64,000 nt of DNA from Streptomyces dangxiongensis (lineage in GTDB: Bacteria > Actinomycetota > Actinomycetes > Streptomycetales > Streptomycetaceae). The notes beneath the pieces are model-generated. The model searched no databases. It was not told the origin of the DNA and saw nothing but the letters and a program-made list of their open reading frames with translations. Location: assembly GCF_003675325.1 (NCBI RefSeq), contig NZ_CP033073.1:6696001-6760000 (forward strand). Direction: 5' to 3'. Below are positions 8,530 through 16,511 of this stretch, piece after piece; within the stretch, counting starts at the first letter, position 1, and every line of letters starts with the position of its first letter. The position numbers and the translations under genes were made by a program.

Positions 8530-9699
8530 ATGCGCGACGCCGTCATCGTCGAAGCCGTACGCACCCCCATCGGCAAGGGCAAGCCGAACGGCTCCCTCGC
8601 CCACGTCCACCCCGTACAGCTCCTCGCCCACACCCTGCGCACCCTGGTCGAGCGCTCCGGCGTCGACCCCGCGCTGATCGACGACGTGATCGGCGGCACC
8701 GTCGACCAGGTCGGCGAACAGGCCATGAACACCACCCGGTACGCCGTTCTCGCCGCCGGCTTCCCCGAGTCCGTGCCGGCGACCACGGTGGACCGCCAGT
8801 GCGGCTCGTCCCAGCAGGCCGTGCACTTCGCCGCGCAGGGCGTCATCTCGGGCGCGTACGACCTCGTCGTCGCCTGCGGTGTGGAGTCGATGAGCCGGGT
8901 GCCGATGTGGTCCAACGTGCCCGCCGGCGCGGACCCGTTCGGGCCCGGTGTCGCCGAGCGCTACCCGGAGGGCCTCGTCCCGCAGGGCATCAGCGCCGAA
9001 CTCATCGCCGCCAAGCACTCCCTCACGCGGGCGCGGATGGACGAGTTCGCCGTCTCCTCCCACCGCAAGGCCGCCGCCGCGTGGCGGGACGGACTGTTCG
9101 ACGACGAGATCGCGCCGCTGGACGGCGTGGCCCGCGACGAGTGCGTCCGCCCGGACAGCACCCCGGAGATCCTCGCCGGCCTCAGGCCCGCCTATCACGA
9201 CCCCGGCTTCGCCGAGCGCTTCCCGCAGATCGAGTGGAACGTCACCGCGGGCAACGCCAGCCCCGTCAACGACGGCGCCTCCGCCGTCCTGATCACCTCC
9301 GGTGACACCGCCGCCCGGCTCGGCCTGCGCCCGCTCGCCCGCCTGCACAGCTTCGCCGTGACCGGCTCCGACCCACTGCTGATGCTCACCGGTGTCGTCC
9401 CGGCGACGGAGAAGGTGCTGCGCAGGGCCGGCCTGAGCATGGCCGACATCGACCTGTTCGAGGTCAACGAGGCGTTCGCCGCCGTAGTGCTGGCCTGGCA
9501 GCAGGAGACCGGTGCCGGCCTCGACAGGGTCAACGTGCACGGCGGCGCGATCGCCCTCGGCCACCCGCTCGGCGCCAGCGGCACCCGGCTGACCACCACC
9601 CTGGTGCACGCGATGCGCCGACGCGGCGCCCGGTACGGCCTCCAGACCATGTGCGAGGCGGGCGGTCTCGCCAACGCGATGATCCTGGAAGGAGTCTGA
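8530..9699 (+). CDS. Thiolase (acetyl-CoA acetyltransferase family)
   Basis: The 389-residue protein is a complete thiolase. The nucleophilic Cys91 is in 'DRQCGSSQQ', the catalytic His in 'HGGAIALGHPLGASG', and the second Cys in 'CEAGGLANAM'. Thiolases either cleave 3-ketoacyl-CoA or condense two acyl-CoAs; sequence alone does not decide. ATG 8530 has GCAGGAGG 8 bases upstream. No other fatty-acid gene is adjacent, so it may act with beta-oxidation enzymes elsewhere. Divergent HxlR regulator and shared operator suggest inducible expression. Confidence 0.92.
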   Translation: MRDAVIVEAVRTPIGKGKPNGSLAHVHPVQLLAHTLRTLVERSGVDPALIDDVIGGTVDQVGEQAMNTTRYAVLAAGFPESVPATTVDRQCGSSQQAVHFAAQGVISGAYDLVVACGVESMSRVPMWSNVPAGADPFGPGVAERYPEGLVPQGISAELIAAKHSLTRARMDEFAVSSHRKAAAAWRDGLFDDEIAPLDGVARDECVRPDSTPEILAGLRPAYHDPGFAERFPQIEWNVTAGNASPVNDGASAVLITSGDTAARLGLRPLARLHSFAVTGSDPLLMLTGVVPATEKVLRRAGLSMADIDLFEVNEAFAAVVLAWQQETGAGLDRVNVHGGAIALGHPLGASGTRLTTTLVHAMRRRGARYGLQTMCEAGGLANAMILEGV

Positions 9700-9767
9700 G
9701 CCGGGAATCCCCCCGCAACGTCGGCGCCTCCCGCAGCGCCGGTGCCGCCCGCAGCGCCGTCCGGCCG

Positions 9768-10148
9768 TCAGGCCAGGGCACGACCCGCGGCGGCGACCAG
9801 GTCGTCGGTCGCCGCGATGGCGGCCTCACGGCGGGCGGCCAGCAGGGTGTGGTCGGTCACGTCGCGGATGCCGAACGCCGCCAGCGCGGCCCTGCGGGCG
9901 GGTTCGGCCAGGGACGGTTCCAGCACCGAGACCGAGACGAGGGGAGCGGTGACGGCGGACCGGGTGGCGTGGGACGCGGCCCGGGCCGCCGCGACGGTCT
10001 CCGCGCTCGCGCCGCTCAGCCGCAGGTCCTCACGGTGCCACATGGCCCGCCGGTGGTCGCCCAGCGCGGCCACCAGCTCGCCCAGCGCCGACCGCAGCGC
10101 ATCCGCCCTGCGGTCGGCGCGGGCGGCCCGCTCGTGCCTGGACTGCAT
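9768..10148 (-). CDS. Hypothetical helical protein, start doubtful
   Basis: A 126-residue alanine/arginine-rich protein with heptad-like helices ('RRADALRSALGELVAALGDH') and no recognised domain. Upstream of ATG 10148 the same frame continues as 'IIAVVGTLLGGALTGL', a hydrophobic N-terminal anchor of the sort seen in such small Streptomyces proteins, but it runs into a TGA without a start codon. The natural start is therefore probably lost or displaced by a small indel. The product would be a single-pass membrane protein if the longer form were made. Confidence 0.5.
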   Translation of the reverse strand: MQSRHERAARADRRADALRSALGELVAALGDHRRAMWHREDLRLSGASAETVAAARAASHATRSAVTAPLVSVSVLEPSLAEPARRAALAAFGIRDVTDHTLLAARREAAIAATDDLVAAAGRALA

Positions 10149-10290
10149 CAGCCCGGTGAGCGCGCCACCGAGCAGCGTGCCGACGACGGCGATGATGCTG
10201 GGTCACATCGGGACATCCTCCTCGGCTGGGTCGTCCTCCCCGGCCGGCCGCGGCGATCGGCTGAGCCGACTCCCCGGCCGCCGGTACGGC

Positions 10291-11112
10291 TCACCGGCCG
10301 CGGAGCTGGTGGCGCTTGCGCCAGGCCACCACCGACCCGGCCAGCGCCGGTAGGGCGATGCAGCCCATCGCGATCAGGAAGGCGGGGGACGTGGGCGTCG
10401 AGGCGCGGGCGCCGGCGACGGCGTAGGCGGCCGTGTTCGGGACCGAGCCCAGGGCCGTCGCCAGCAGGAAGGGCAGCCAGCGCATGCGGGAGACGGCCGC
10501 GCAGTAGTTCGCGGCCCAGAACGGCACCCCCGGGAACAGCCGGGCGATCAGCATGGACCGGAACCCGTGCCGGCTCAGTTGCCCGTCGGCCGCCTTCAGC
10601 CAGCGGCCCCGCAGCAGCGGGCGCAGTGCGTCCTGCCCGAGCAGCCGGCCCAGCCCGAACGCCACCCCGGCACCCAGCACGGTGCCGGCGAGCGCCGTCG
10701 ACAGCCCGAGCTGCGAGCCGAACAGCGCGCCCGCGGCCAGGTTCAGCAGGGGGCGCGGGACGAACGCCACGGTGCACAGCCCGTACGCCGCCGAGAAGAC
10801 GACGGCTGCCGCGACCCCGCCGAGCTGCGGCGGCCAGCCGTGCGTCAGCAGCCGCTGCGGCTCGAACAGCACCACGGCCACCACGCCGCCCGCGAGCAGG
10901 GCGAACAGCAGCGAGAGCCGGGCGTGGGGGGACCGCAGCACACGGGCGCAGCGGGCGGCGAATCTCGAACGGGGCAGCGGTGGGACGGGCGTGGCCATGG
11001 GGGCACCCGCGGTGACGGCCGCGGCCGTGGGGGCGGTCAGGGGGACGGCGAGCTCCGTGCCGGCGGCCCGGGGAGAGGCCGCGGCGGTGCCAGAGCGGTT
11101 GGCATCGAGCAT
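10291..11112 (-). CDS. TVP38/TMEM64 family membrane protein
   Basis: Up to 273 residues. After a proline/alanine-rich N-terminus there are about five to six membrane segments with the SNARE-associated/DedA-like core: 'FVPRPLLNLAAGALFGSQLG', a G-x-x-x-G-rich loop 'AGTVLGAGVAFGLGRLLG', and 'LIARLFPGVPFWAANYCAAV' with the conserved Arg and Pro. Members are inner-membrane proteins linked to lipid scrambling or transport. The ATG at 11112 gives a 38-residue leader; an internal ATG at 10998 is the likelier family start. Confidence 0.8.
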   Translation of the reverse strand: MLDANRSGTAAASPRAAGTELAVPLTAPTAAAVTAGAPMATPVPPLPRSRFAARCARVLRSPHARLSLLFALLAGGVVAVVLFEPQRLLTHGWPPQLGGVAAAVVFSAAYGLCTVAFVPRPLLNLAAGALFGSQLGLSTALAGTVLGAGVAFGLGRLLGQDALRPLLRGRWLKAADGQLSRHGFRSMLIARLFPGVPFWAANYCAAVSRMRWLPFLLATALGSVPNTAAYAVAGARASTPTSPAFLIAMGCIALPALAGSVVAWRKRHQLRGR

Positions 11113-11205
11113 CTGGTGACACTAACCGACGGGCGTGTGTGATCGCTGTATGGTCCGAACTCGCCCACCGTGGAAAAGGGTTCGACGCCGGACAAACCGT
11201 CGGTG

Positions 11206-11319
11206 ATGATGGACGGCATGTCCCGGTTCGCCTTCCTCCTCGCAGCATCCGCCGTCGCGGACGCACCGAAGGCTGCCGTCGCGCTCCTCGTGGCCGCTCC
11301 CGGCGGCGCCCGAAGCTGA
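11206..11319 (+). CDS. Possible 37-residue leader peptide upstream of EF-Tu
   Basis: Between the divergent TVP38 gene and the EF-Tu start there is a short frame beginning ATGATG at 11206 and ending TGA at 11317. It reads 'MMDGMSRFAFLLAASAV' and is alanine-rich, with consistent G/C at third positions, but no clear ribosome binding site. It could be a small protein or chance. Nothing else is evident in the 306 bases of this gap. Confidence 0.25.
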   Translation: MMDGMSRFAFLLAASAVADAPKAAVALLVAAPGGARS

Positions 11320-11418
11320 CCCTCTCCGGACAGTCCGGCGGACCCCGCAGGGGGAGGGTCGGCGGGTCCCAGGGGTCCCCGCGTTGTCATCCCGGCTGAG
11401 AGGCTCCGAGGTACAGCC

Positions 11419-11684
11419 ATGTCCAGAACGGCCTACGTGCGCACCAAACCGCACCTGAACATCGGCACCATGGGTCACGTCGACCACGGCAAGACCACCC
11501 TGACCGCCGCCATCACCAAGGTCCTCGCCGAGCGCGGCACCGGCACCTTCGTGCCGTTCGACCGCATCGACCGCGCGCCCGAGGAGGCCGCCCGCGGCAT
11601 CGCCATCAACCTCACGCACGTCGAGTACGAGACCGACACCCGGCACTACGCCCATGTCGACATGCCCGGGCACGCCGACTACGT
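11419..11684 (+). pseudogene. tuf3: EF-Tu (tuf3-type), 5' part, interrupted by integrated element
   Basis: Codons 1-89 of an elongation factor Tu paralogue: the P-loop '[15 protein letters not shown]', the switch I region (shortened and divergent, '[18 protein letters not shown]') and the G3 motif 'DMPGHADYV'. The gene is cut after the Asp-Tyr-Val codons by a site-specific integration. Read-through would add about 53 element-encoded residues and stop at 11847. The remaining 300 codons are at 23,049-23,956. Divergence from canonical EF-Tu suggests the second, stress-related Streptomyces EF-Tu rather than the housekeeping one. Confidence 0.88.
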
Positions 11685-11703
11685 GGTTTGCGCACCCTGT
11701 CAT
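11672..11703. other. attL of the integrated element
   Basis: The left junction. EF-Tu sequence GCCGACTACGT runs to 11684 and then element sequence GGTTTGCGCACCCTGTCAT begins. TACGT (11680-11684) is the 5-base stretch common to attL, attR and the rebuilt attB. ACGTGGTTTGCGCACCCTGTCAT (23 bases: from 11681 to 11703) is the exact reverse complement of 23026-23048 at the other end. Confidence 0.88.
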
Positions 11704-11734
11704 ATTGGTAGCTCGGTAGCAGAGGGGCGGGACC

Positions 11735-13225
11735 GTGGACGAGATCGACTTGTATCTACGTCGAAGCAAGATCACACGGGAAGGCGTGGAGGCTCTGACC
11801 TTCACGACACAGGAGGAACGCGGGCGAGCGTGGGCAGACCAGCATAATTACCGAGTACGCAAGGTGTGGAAGGACAACCTCAGCGCATGGACGGACGTCA
11901 AGCGTCCCGATTTCACGAAGGCACTGGGAGCGCTCAGGCGTAAAGAAGTGCCCGCACTGTGGTGTTACGCGGTGGACCGGTTCGACCGCCAGGGGGCCGG
12001 CTCTGTCATTCAGCTACTCGACGCGGGCGCCCGGATCATCTTCGACTACGAGCGGCTCGACAGCGCAGTCCCACGTGACCGAGAGCGCATCATCAACGAC
12101 GCCGAACGCGCCAAGACCGTGTCAGATCTCCTGTCGCACCGTGTGCGCGACACGAAGCAGGGACAGCGACGGCGGGGTGAGTGGTTGGGAGCCGCCCCAT
12201 TTGGGCTGAGCAAGGACAAGAAAGGGAAGCTGCACCATGGCGCGCACTGGGACACAGTCCTCCGCGTCATCACGGACGTTGCCGACGGGTACGCGCCCCG
12301 CGTCGTCGCCCGGCGGCTGACGAGTGACCGCAAAGCCTCCCCGAAGGGCGGACCCTGGAACGCGTCGACGGTCCGGCGCATTGTCTACAACCCTGTGTAC
12401 GAGGGATGGCAAGTCGTTGCGCTGTCCCGCAAGCACACGTGGCCCGTGGCGTATCGCAACGAGGCTGGAGAGCGGGTCCGTGTGTTTGCTGACGGTGTCG
12501 ACCCGGTCCCTGCGGATCTCGTCGCGAAGGCAAGGCGAGTGCACGCCGGCCACCAGCGCGGAGCACTAGGACCGCGCGTCGGCAAGGCGACGCATCTCCT
12601 GACGGACCTACTCCGGTGCGCTGGCTGTGGGGCGAAGATGCCGACGAGCGGGCGCTCCTACGTCTGCAACGGTCACGCCATGGGCAAGCCGTGCCCGGCG
12701 CCTGCGTCGGCCATGCGCGCTCGCGTCGAGGAGTACGTCTACCGGGCGTGGGTCGGGGCCGTCAGCGCTGCCGACGTAGACGCAGGCGACCCGCTGATGA
12801 TCGCTGTTGCGGAGCGGTGGGCGGCTCTCGTAGCTCCAGAGGAGACAGAGGAAGCGCAGGAAGCGCTAGGCGCCGTCAAGGCTGCGGAGGCGGCCGTCGA
12901 GCGACTCGCCAACGACCGTGCGAAGGGGCTGTATGACGGCGCCATGGGCAAGTACTTCCCCCGCCTCGTCGCGGAGGCAGAGGAGACACTGAAGGAAGCA
13001 CAGGCACGCGCTAACGGGCTAACTGGCGGGAACGTCGACCTGACGATGTTCGATGACGCCGAACTCCTCGAAGAGGCGTGGGAGGCGGCCGACTTGCCTA
13101 TGCGCCGTGACCTCCTCCGCGTCGCTATCGAGAAGATCACCGTGACGCAGGCGGCGCGACGGGGCGCCCCGTTCGACGGTGACGCCCGATGCATCATCGA
13201 GTGGGCCACACCCGCGGAAGAGTAG
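11735..13225 (+). CDS. int: Large serine recombinase (integrase)
   Basis: The 496-residue protein has the three parts of phage serine integrases. The resolvase-like catalytic domain (about 1-150) has the nucleophile Ser11 in 'DLYLRRSKI' and '[10 protein letters not shown]'. The recombinase domain (about 160-260) includes '[11 protein letters not shown]' and '[14 protein letters not shown]'. A zinc ribbon follows with '[11 protein letters not shown]' and 'SYVCNG', then a coiled coil (about 375-440) of the kind that governs directionality. GTG 11735 has AGAGGGGCGGG upstream. It lies next to attL, pointing inward, and ends in a terminator hairpin. It almost certainly made the insertion in tuf3. 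No excisionase-like recombination directionality factor is recognisable. Confidence 0.95.
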   Translation: MDEIDLYLRRSKITREGVEALTFTTQEERGRAWADQHNYRVRKVWKDNLSAWTDVKRPDFTKALGALRRKEVPALWCYAVDRFDRQGAGSVIQLLDAGARIIFDYERLDSAVPRDRERIINDAERAKTVSDLLSHRVRDTKQGQRRRGEWLGAAPFGLSKDKKGKLHHGAHWDTVLRVITDVADGYAPRVVARRLTSDRKASPKGGPWNASTVRRIVYNPVYEGWQVVALSRKHTWPVAYRNEAGERVRVFADGVDPVPADLVAKARRVHAGHQRGALGPRVGKATHLLTDLLRCAGCGAKMPTSGRSYVCNGHAMGKPCPAPASAMRARVEEYVYRAWVGAVSAADVDAGDPLMIAVAERWAALVAPEETEEAQEALGAVKAAEAAVERLANDRAKGLYDGAMGKYFPRLVAEAEETLKEAQARANGLTGGNVDLTMFDDAELLEEAWEAADLPMRRDLLRVAIEKITVTQAARRGAPFDGDARCIIEWATPAEE

Positions 13226-13239
13226 CCGCACACAAAGGA

Positions 13240-13264
13240 GCCCCCGTCGTGTACCGACGGGGGC
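13240..13264. terminator. Terminator of the integrase gene
   Basis: GCCCCCGTCG and CGACGGGGGC are separated by TGTAC, with AAGG/CCTT extending the stem and CTTCGT following. It starts 15 bases after the integrase stop. Confidence 0.88.
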
Positions 13265-13393
13265 CTTCGTCATTCCGTGGGCGGCGCGCTCCACGGTCCG
13301 GCCGGCGGACGCTCTGGGAGTTCGTCTGTTCGGTGCAGGAAGTAATCCATCCATGCGCGCACGGACCACCTGTCGACCCTGTGCCACTATCGA

Positions 13394-13407
13394 GGTGGTT
13401 AACCACC
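13394..13407. promoter_or_regulatory. Perfect 14-bp palindrome, candidate operator
   Basis: GGTGGTTAACCACC lies 84 bases upstream of the start of the next gene, in its presumed promoter. The symmetry and position suggest a dimeric repressor site; the XRE protein of the same element is one candidate binder. Confidence 0.45.
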
Positions 13408-13423
13408 CCCCGACGCAACTGGC

Positions 13424-13469
13424 GTGGGAGGCTCGCCCAAATGTCTTTGGCGGACGACGAGCCTCCCAC
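13424..13469 (+). promoter_or_regulatory. Stem-loop in the leader of the 13,491 gene
   Basis: GTGGGAGGCTCG and CGAGCCTCCCAC form a perfect 12-bp stem around 22 bases, which themselves can pair CCAAA with TTTGG. It ends just before the ribosome binding site AAGAGGAGAAG, so it may terminate upstream transcription or control translation of the following gene. Confidence 0.55.
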
Positions 13470-13490
13470 CTCTCCAAGAGGAGAAGCACA

Positions 13491-13907
13491 ATGCTCGCAC
13501 ACCGTCCAACCCTCGTCGTCGGAAATACCACCACCCCCGACAGCTACGCCGACGTCCGTGCCTTCGCCTGTGACGTGGCTGACCGCCTTCGCCTCCCCGC
13601 CGTCGTCGCCGTCGGCCGTGACCATGACCTGACACAGTACGAAGGCGTCGTCCTGGCCGACGGCTGGGAGACGTCCTTCGAGTCGGCCGCACTGGGGTGC
13701 GAGGCGCTGTGCGAGGACATGTGCGTCATGCTGGCGAGCGACGTCTACGAGCACCCGATCACCATCCGCTGCGGACACTGCGGCGACGTCGACCCGGAGG
13801 CGGCCCCGGTGTGGCTCGACGGACGTTGGACGACGTCGGTCTGCCCCTCCTGCGTCGAGGCGCACGCCTGCGGGGGTCTCGTCGGCGTCCTCCCCGTCGC
13901 CGTCTGA
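13491..13907 (+). CDS. Hypothetical prophage protein with cysteine pairs
   Basis: The 138-residue protein starts at ATG 13491, chosen because AAGAGGAGAAG ends four bases before it. The N-terminal part is a mixed alpha/beta segment ('ADVRAFACDVADRLRL'). The C-terminal half has a treble-clef-like arrangement, 'IRCGHCGDVDPEAAP' and 'VCPSCVEAHACGG', likely to bind zinc. No family is recognised. It is flanked by hairpins and is monocistronic. Confidence 0.7.
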   Translation: MLAHRPTLVVGNTTTPDSYADVRAFACDVADRLRLPAVVAVGRDHDLTQYEGVVLADGWETSFESAALGCEALCEDMCVMLASDVYEHPITIRCGHCGDVDPEAAPVWLDGRWTTSVCPSCVEAHACGGLVGVLPVAV

Positions 13908-13936
13908 CGCCTCCGACAGTCAGTCACTCCTCGTAA

Positions 13937-13976
13937 CGAAAGCCCGTCTCTGGCTCTAGCCGGCGACGGGCTTTCG
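13937..13976. terminator. Terminator hairpin
   Basis: CGAAAGCCCGTC and GACGGGCTTTCG form a 12-bp perfect stem with a 16-base loop, 29 bases after the 13,491 gene. Confidence 0.88.
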
Positions 13977-14566
13977 TGCGTCGGAGGGGGAAGATCGACC
14001 AGCAACCGGAGAGTGCCATTCCGGGAAGGTAAGCACCAAGAGGGTGTGTGCTCCTTACATCGACCGGCCTCCACCCTCGTCCGGTGTCAAAGTTGGCCAG
14101 ACTTGGGTCAAACCGTGATCCTGCTCGTTCGCCGCAAAGTAGCAGGTCAACTGGCCATTACTACTTCTTCTTAGGTCAGATTGGTCAAATTAGAGGTATG
14201 TTCCAGGTTCCCCTTAACACGTCTTAGGGGCTCTTGAGAACACCGTTCAGTTTGACACTTTGGACACCAGTCCGCCCCGGAGGACGCCGAGCCGGCCCCG
14301 ACGGAGGCTGACGAGGCGGAGGATGCCCGAGAGGGCCCCTGTGCGACCTTCTAAGCGCCTACAGGTGCGGCAGGCGGTAGAGTGCCAACCGGGCCCCGTT
14401 CGCGTCTTAAAGCCATACGGGGCCGTCCCAGCCATTGTTACACAGGGTGTTGGCGTCTTGGAAGATCTTCGATCCCGGACCAAACATCCGGCTCCATTTC
14501 CCCCATTACGTGTGTAGTAAGGCGCACACCTCGCGTGTGGCGCCGCCTACGACGGAGGGGAAAGCC
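13977..14566. other. AT-richer non-coding region of the element
   Basis: About 590 bases without a supportable gene. From 14,080 to 14,275 the sequence is the least G+C-rich in the window and contains five GGTCAAA-like motifs (separate entry). From about 14,330 onward short frames exist but lack third-position bias and ribosome binding sites. A GGCCCCGT/ACGGGGCC stem occurs near 14,393-14,426. It may be a phage control region or a deletion scar. Confidence 0.5.
14085..14189. repeat. Five GGTCAAA-like direct repeats
   Basis: TGTCAAA (14085), GGTCAAA (14106), GGTCAAC (14145), GGTCAGA (14174) and GGTCAAA (14183) all lie on the plus strand within 105 bases of AT-richer DNA. Clusters of short direct repeats of this kind are common in phage operators and replication origins, but which applies here cannot be told. 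Confidence 0.45.
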
Positions 14567-15151
14567 ATGTACGAGGACGAGTACGGGACTTCGGCACGCC
14601 GGCGCACTCGATACACGGGGGAGCTGGAGGAGCTTCGCTATCTCGGGATGGAGCTGGAGGAATGCGGGGCGTACGTCTCGCCGACGCGGACGCACTGGCT
14701 TGGATTTTCGGGCAGTGATCCGCTCGACGTCGAGACGGACGAGGAGTTCAACGAGCGCCTGTGGCATACCTGGCATGACGCCGGGGAGGTCGACGAGGAG
14801 CGCCCGATCCGACGCCGGCCGTCGGGCCGCACGGTAGACATAGTGCCGCCGGTCACGTCCGCAGTGACGGTCCGCGTAGACCCGGAGATAGCAGCCGCCT
14901 ATGCGGCCCGCCAGGCGGAGGCAGTGCTCACGCTCACGTACGAATCCGCGGGGGGCGTCGTGACGGTGGAGGGTCCAGAGAAGACCTGGCGGGGCTCTTG
15001 CGCTCAGTGCTCGAAGCCCTTCGAGCAGCGTCGCCCTGCCTCGCAGCGTCGACGTTGGCGGACCCTCTGTGGCGACGTGTGCTCTGCGGAATGGGCACGG
15101 GCCCGACTGCGGGACCGTATGCGACGACTGAGGGGCTCCGACGGCGCGTGA
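14567..15151 (+). CDS. Hypothetical prophage protein with C-terminal zinc-finger-like motif
   Basis: A 194-residue, strongly charged protein. ATG 14567 follows GGAGGGG by seven bases; an upstream in-frame ATG at 14435 is in non-coding-like sequence. The N-terminal half is acidic ('YTGELEELRYLGMELEECG'). The C-terminal ~45 residues have 'GSCAQCSKPFEQRRPA' followed by 'TLCGDVCSAEWARARLRDR', a Cys-x2-Cys / Cys-x3-Cys finger followed by a basic helix, resembling small phage DNA-binding or packaging-associated proteins. Function unknown. Confidence 0.7.
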   Translation: MYEDEYGTSARRRTRYTGELEELRYLGMELEECGAYVSPTRTHWLGFSGSDPLDVETDEEFNERLWHTWHDAGEVDEERPIRRRPSGRTVDIVPPVTSAVTVRVDPEIAAAYAARQAEAVLTLTYESAGGVVTVEGPEKTWRGSCAQCSKPFEQRRPASQRRRWRTLCGDVCSAEWARARLRDRMRRLRGSDGA

Positions 15152-15175
15152 TGTGTGCGCCTTTGTATTAACTAT

Positions 15176-15211
15176 GGAGAGGGGCGTATCCGCGACGAGT
15201 CGCCCCTCTCC
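15176..15211. terminator. Terminator hairpin
   Basis: GGAGAGGGGCG and CGCCCCTCTCC form an 11-bp stem with a 14-base loop, 24 bases after the preceding gene. Confidence 0.82.
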
Positions 15212-15424
15212 TACTGCCCTTCGTGGAGACTCCGGCACCGCAATGGCCGTTGAAGCCTCCCGAACCGCGTGCCGTTGCCCTCTCCTCCGGCGGCACGCTT
15301 GAAGGCTCCCCGCCCGGCTCCGCAAGGGGCGCGTAGAGCACCGGCTCCCCCTCTGTGGGCCGTTGATGTTCCGCGTTCGCTACTCCCGGGCGGGGAGCCA
15401 TTTTTCTGCTCAGAAATCGACCTA
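15212..15424. other. Structured non-coding stretch before the IS630 element
   Basis: No gene is supportable. GGCTCCCCGCCCGG at 15304-15317 is the exact reverse complement of CCGGGCGGGGAGCC at 15386-15399, which would form a long-range 14-bp stem. The frame of the tape-measure gene is open leftward from the IS through this stretch, but no start codon with a ribosome binding site is apparent. Confidence 0.5.
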
Positions 15425-15447
15425 CTGACCTTCAATGCGTGATGTCG

Positions 15448-16158
15448 TCATGGTGGCTGGCGCCGGAGGCCGGTGCCGGTGAGGCAGCCGTCCAGGACGT
15501 CGGGGCGGTACTGGAGCTGGCGGAGGCCGCGTCGGACGGCGGTGATCAGGTCGTCGGGGTCGGCGAAGGCGCGGTTGGCTGTGGTGGTGCGTCGCAGGAC
15601 AGACCAGATGCCTTCGACCGGGTTGAGGTCGGGTGAGTAGGGCGGCAGTTGGAAGACGGTGAGCCAGTCGCGGTCGGCGATGTAGCGGCGCATGCCGGCG
15701 GTGAGGTGGGTGTTGAGGTTGTCCCAGACCAGCACGATGGGGCCGCCGAGCTGTTGGTGGGCGGTCTGGATCAGGTCGCGGTAGTCCTTCCAGGAGAAGC
15801 TTTTGCGCCCGTCGGGCCGGGCGTCCGGGCAGGGCCGGTAGATCAGTCGTGAGGGTTCGCCGGTTTTGTAGCAGGCCAGGGCGGCCACCGATAAGCGGCG
15901 GCGGGAGCGGCCCCGCACGCGGATCACGGGGGTGTGGCCGCGGCGGGACCAGGTGCGGGTGGTCGGCGGCGTCATCGAGAAGCCGGCTTCGTCCTCGAAG
16001 ACGAGCCAGGCGTCGAGCGCCGCCACGGTCCTTCCACGCTCGGCCAGGTCTCCTTCACCCAGCCGGCCACCGCGGTCTCGTCCCGCTCGATCGCCCGCCG
16101 GGCGGGGACCTGGCAGCTCCAGCCGTGCCGCTTGAGCAGGGCGGCCACCCCCTGCCAC
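15448..16158 (-). CDS. IS630 transposase, downstream frame (catalytic domain)
   Basis: The frame encodes the DDE catalytic half: 'VFEDEAGFSM' with the first aspartate/glutamate region, 'IVLVWDNLNTH' with the second aspartate, and 'LPPYSPDLNPVEGIWS' with the final acidic residue. The homologous part begins around 'RTVAALDAWL' near 16,030; residues before that are out-of-frame translation. It is expressed only by a -1 shift from the upstream frame, or not at all. No A-rich slippery heptamer is visible at the overlap (GTGGAAGGACCGTGG on the minus strand), so this may be an inactivating mutation instead of programmed frameshifting. Confidence 0.8.
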   Translation of the reverse strand: MAGGGRPAQAARLELPGPRPAGDRAGRDRGGRLGEGDLAERGRTVAALDAWLVFEDEAGFSMTPPTTRTWSRRGHTPVIRVRGRSRRRLSVAALACYKTGEPSRLIYRPCPDARPDGRKSFSWKDYRDLIQTAHQQLGGPIVLVWDNLNTHLTAGMRRYIADRDWLTVFQLPPYSPDLNPVEGIWSVLRRTTTANRAFADPDDLITAVRRGLRQLQYRPDVLDGCLTGTGLRRQPP

Positions 16159-16511
16159 GTGTAGCTCTTGTGGAAGCGGCGCCCGATCAGCGTCCTAATC
16201 CGCGACAGGGTCCAGGTCTGGTCCGGCCAGCCGTGTGCCACCGGCCCTTTGGCCAGTTCCCTCTCCAGCACGGCGAACAGTTCGTCGCTGAGCAGCGGCA
16301 GCGATGCCGGGCCCCTCGAGGTCAGGGCTCTCGGACCGTCCTGCGACCAGGCCCTGCGCCACCGCTGTACCGACCGGACGCTGACCCGCAGGTCGTGAGC
16401 GATGATCGGGTTCTCGTCGCCCTGCCGGAACCGCTCGGCCGCCTCCATCCTCAACTTCTCGCGGAAGAACCGCCGTTCGTCGGTCAGTCCGCCCCCTTGT
16501 GCATACCTCAT
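15972..16511 (-). CDS. IS630 transposase, upstream frame (helix-turn-helix domain)
   Basis: The first ~150 residues of the 179-residue frame are the DNA-binding half: 'MEAAERFRQGDENPIIAH' and 'RVSVRSVQRWRRAWSQDG', a helix-turn-helix, then a second winged-helix 'WTLSRIRTLIGRRFHKSY'. The frame leaves homology after 'KETWPSVE' near 16,035, where the other frame continues with the catalytic domain. ATG 16511 is 64 bases from the right inverted repeat. Confidence 0.8.
   Translation of the reverse strand: MRYAQGGGLTDERRFFREKLRMEAAERFRQGDENPIIAHDLRVSVRSVQRWRRAWSQDGPRALTSRGPASLPLLSDELFAVLERELAKGPVAHGWPDQTWTLSRIRTLIGRRFHKSYTWQGVAALLKRHGWSCQVPARRAIERDETAVAGWVKETWPSVEGPWRRSTPGSSSRTKPASR

Noticed and set aside
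11340-11418. CTGAGAGG upstream of tuf3 as a thiamine riboswitch
   Set aside because: Only a short CTGAGA-like match; the second conserved half is missing and the gene is EF-Tu, not thiamine-related.
14345-14430. tRNA-like stretch with GGTAGAGTGCC and GTTCGCGTC
   Set aside because: It can be made to resemble D- and T-arms, but acceptor and anticodon stems do not pair and there is no CCA-compatible end. The attachment site is in tuf3, not a tRNA.
15448-16511. Programmed -1 frameshift in the IS630 transposase
   Set aside because: No A6G-type slippery heptamer or adjacent stem is apparent in the overlap, so it is recorded only as possible; an indel is equally likely.
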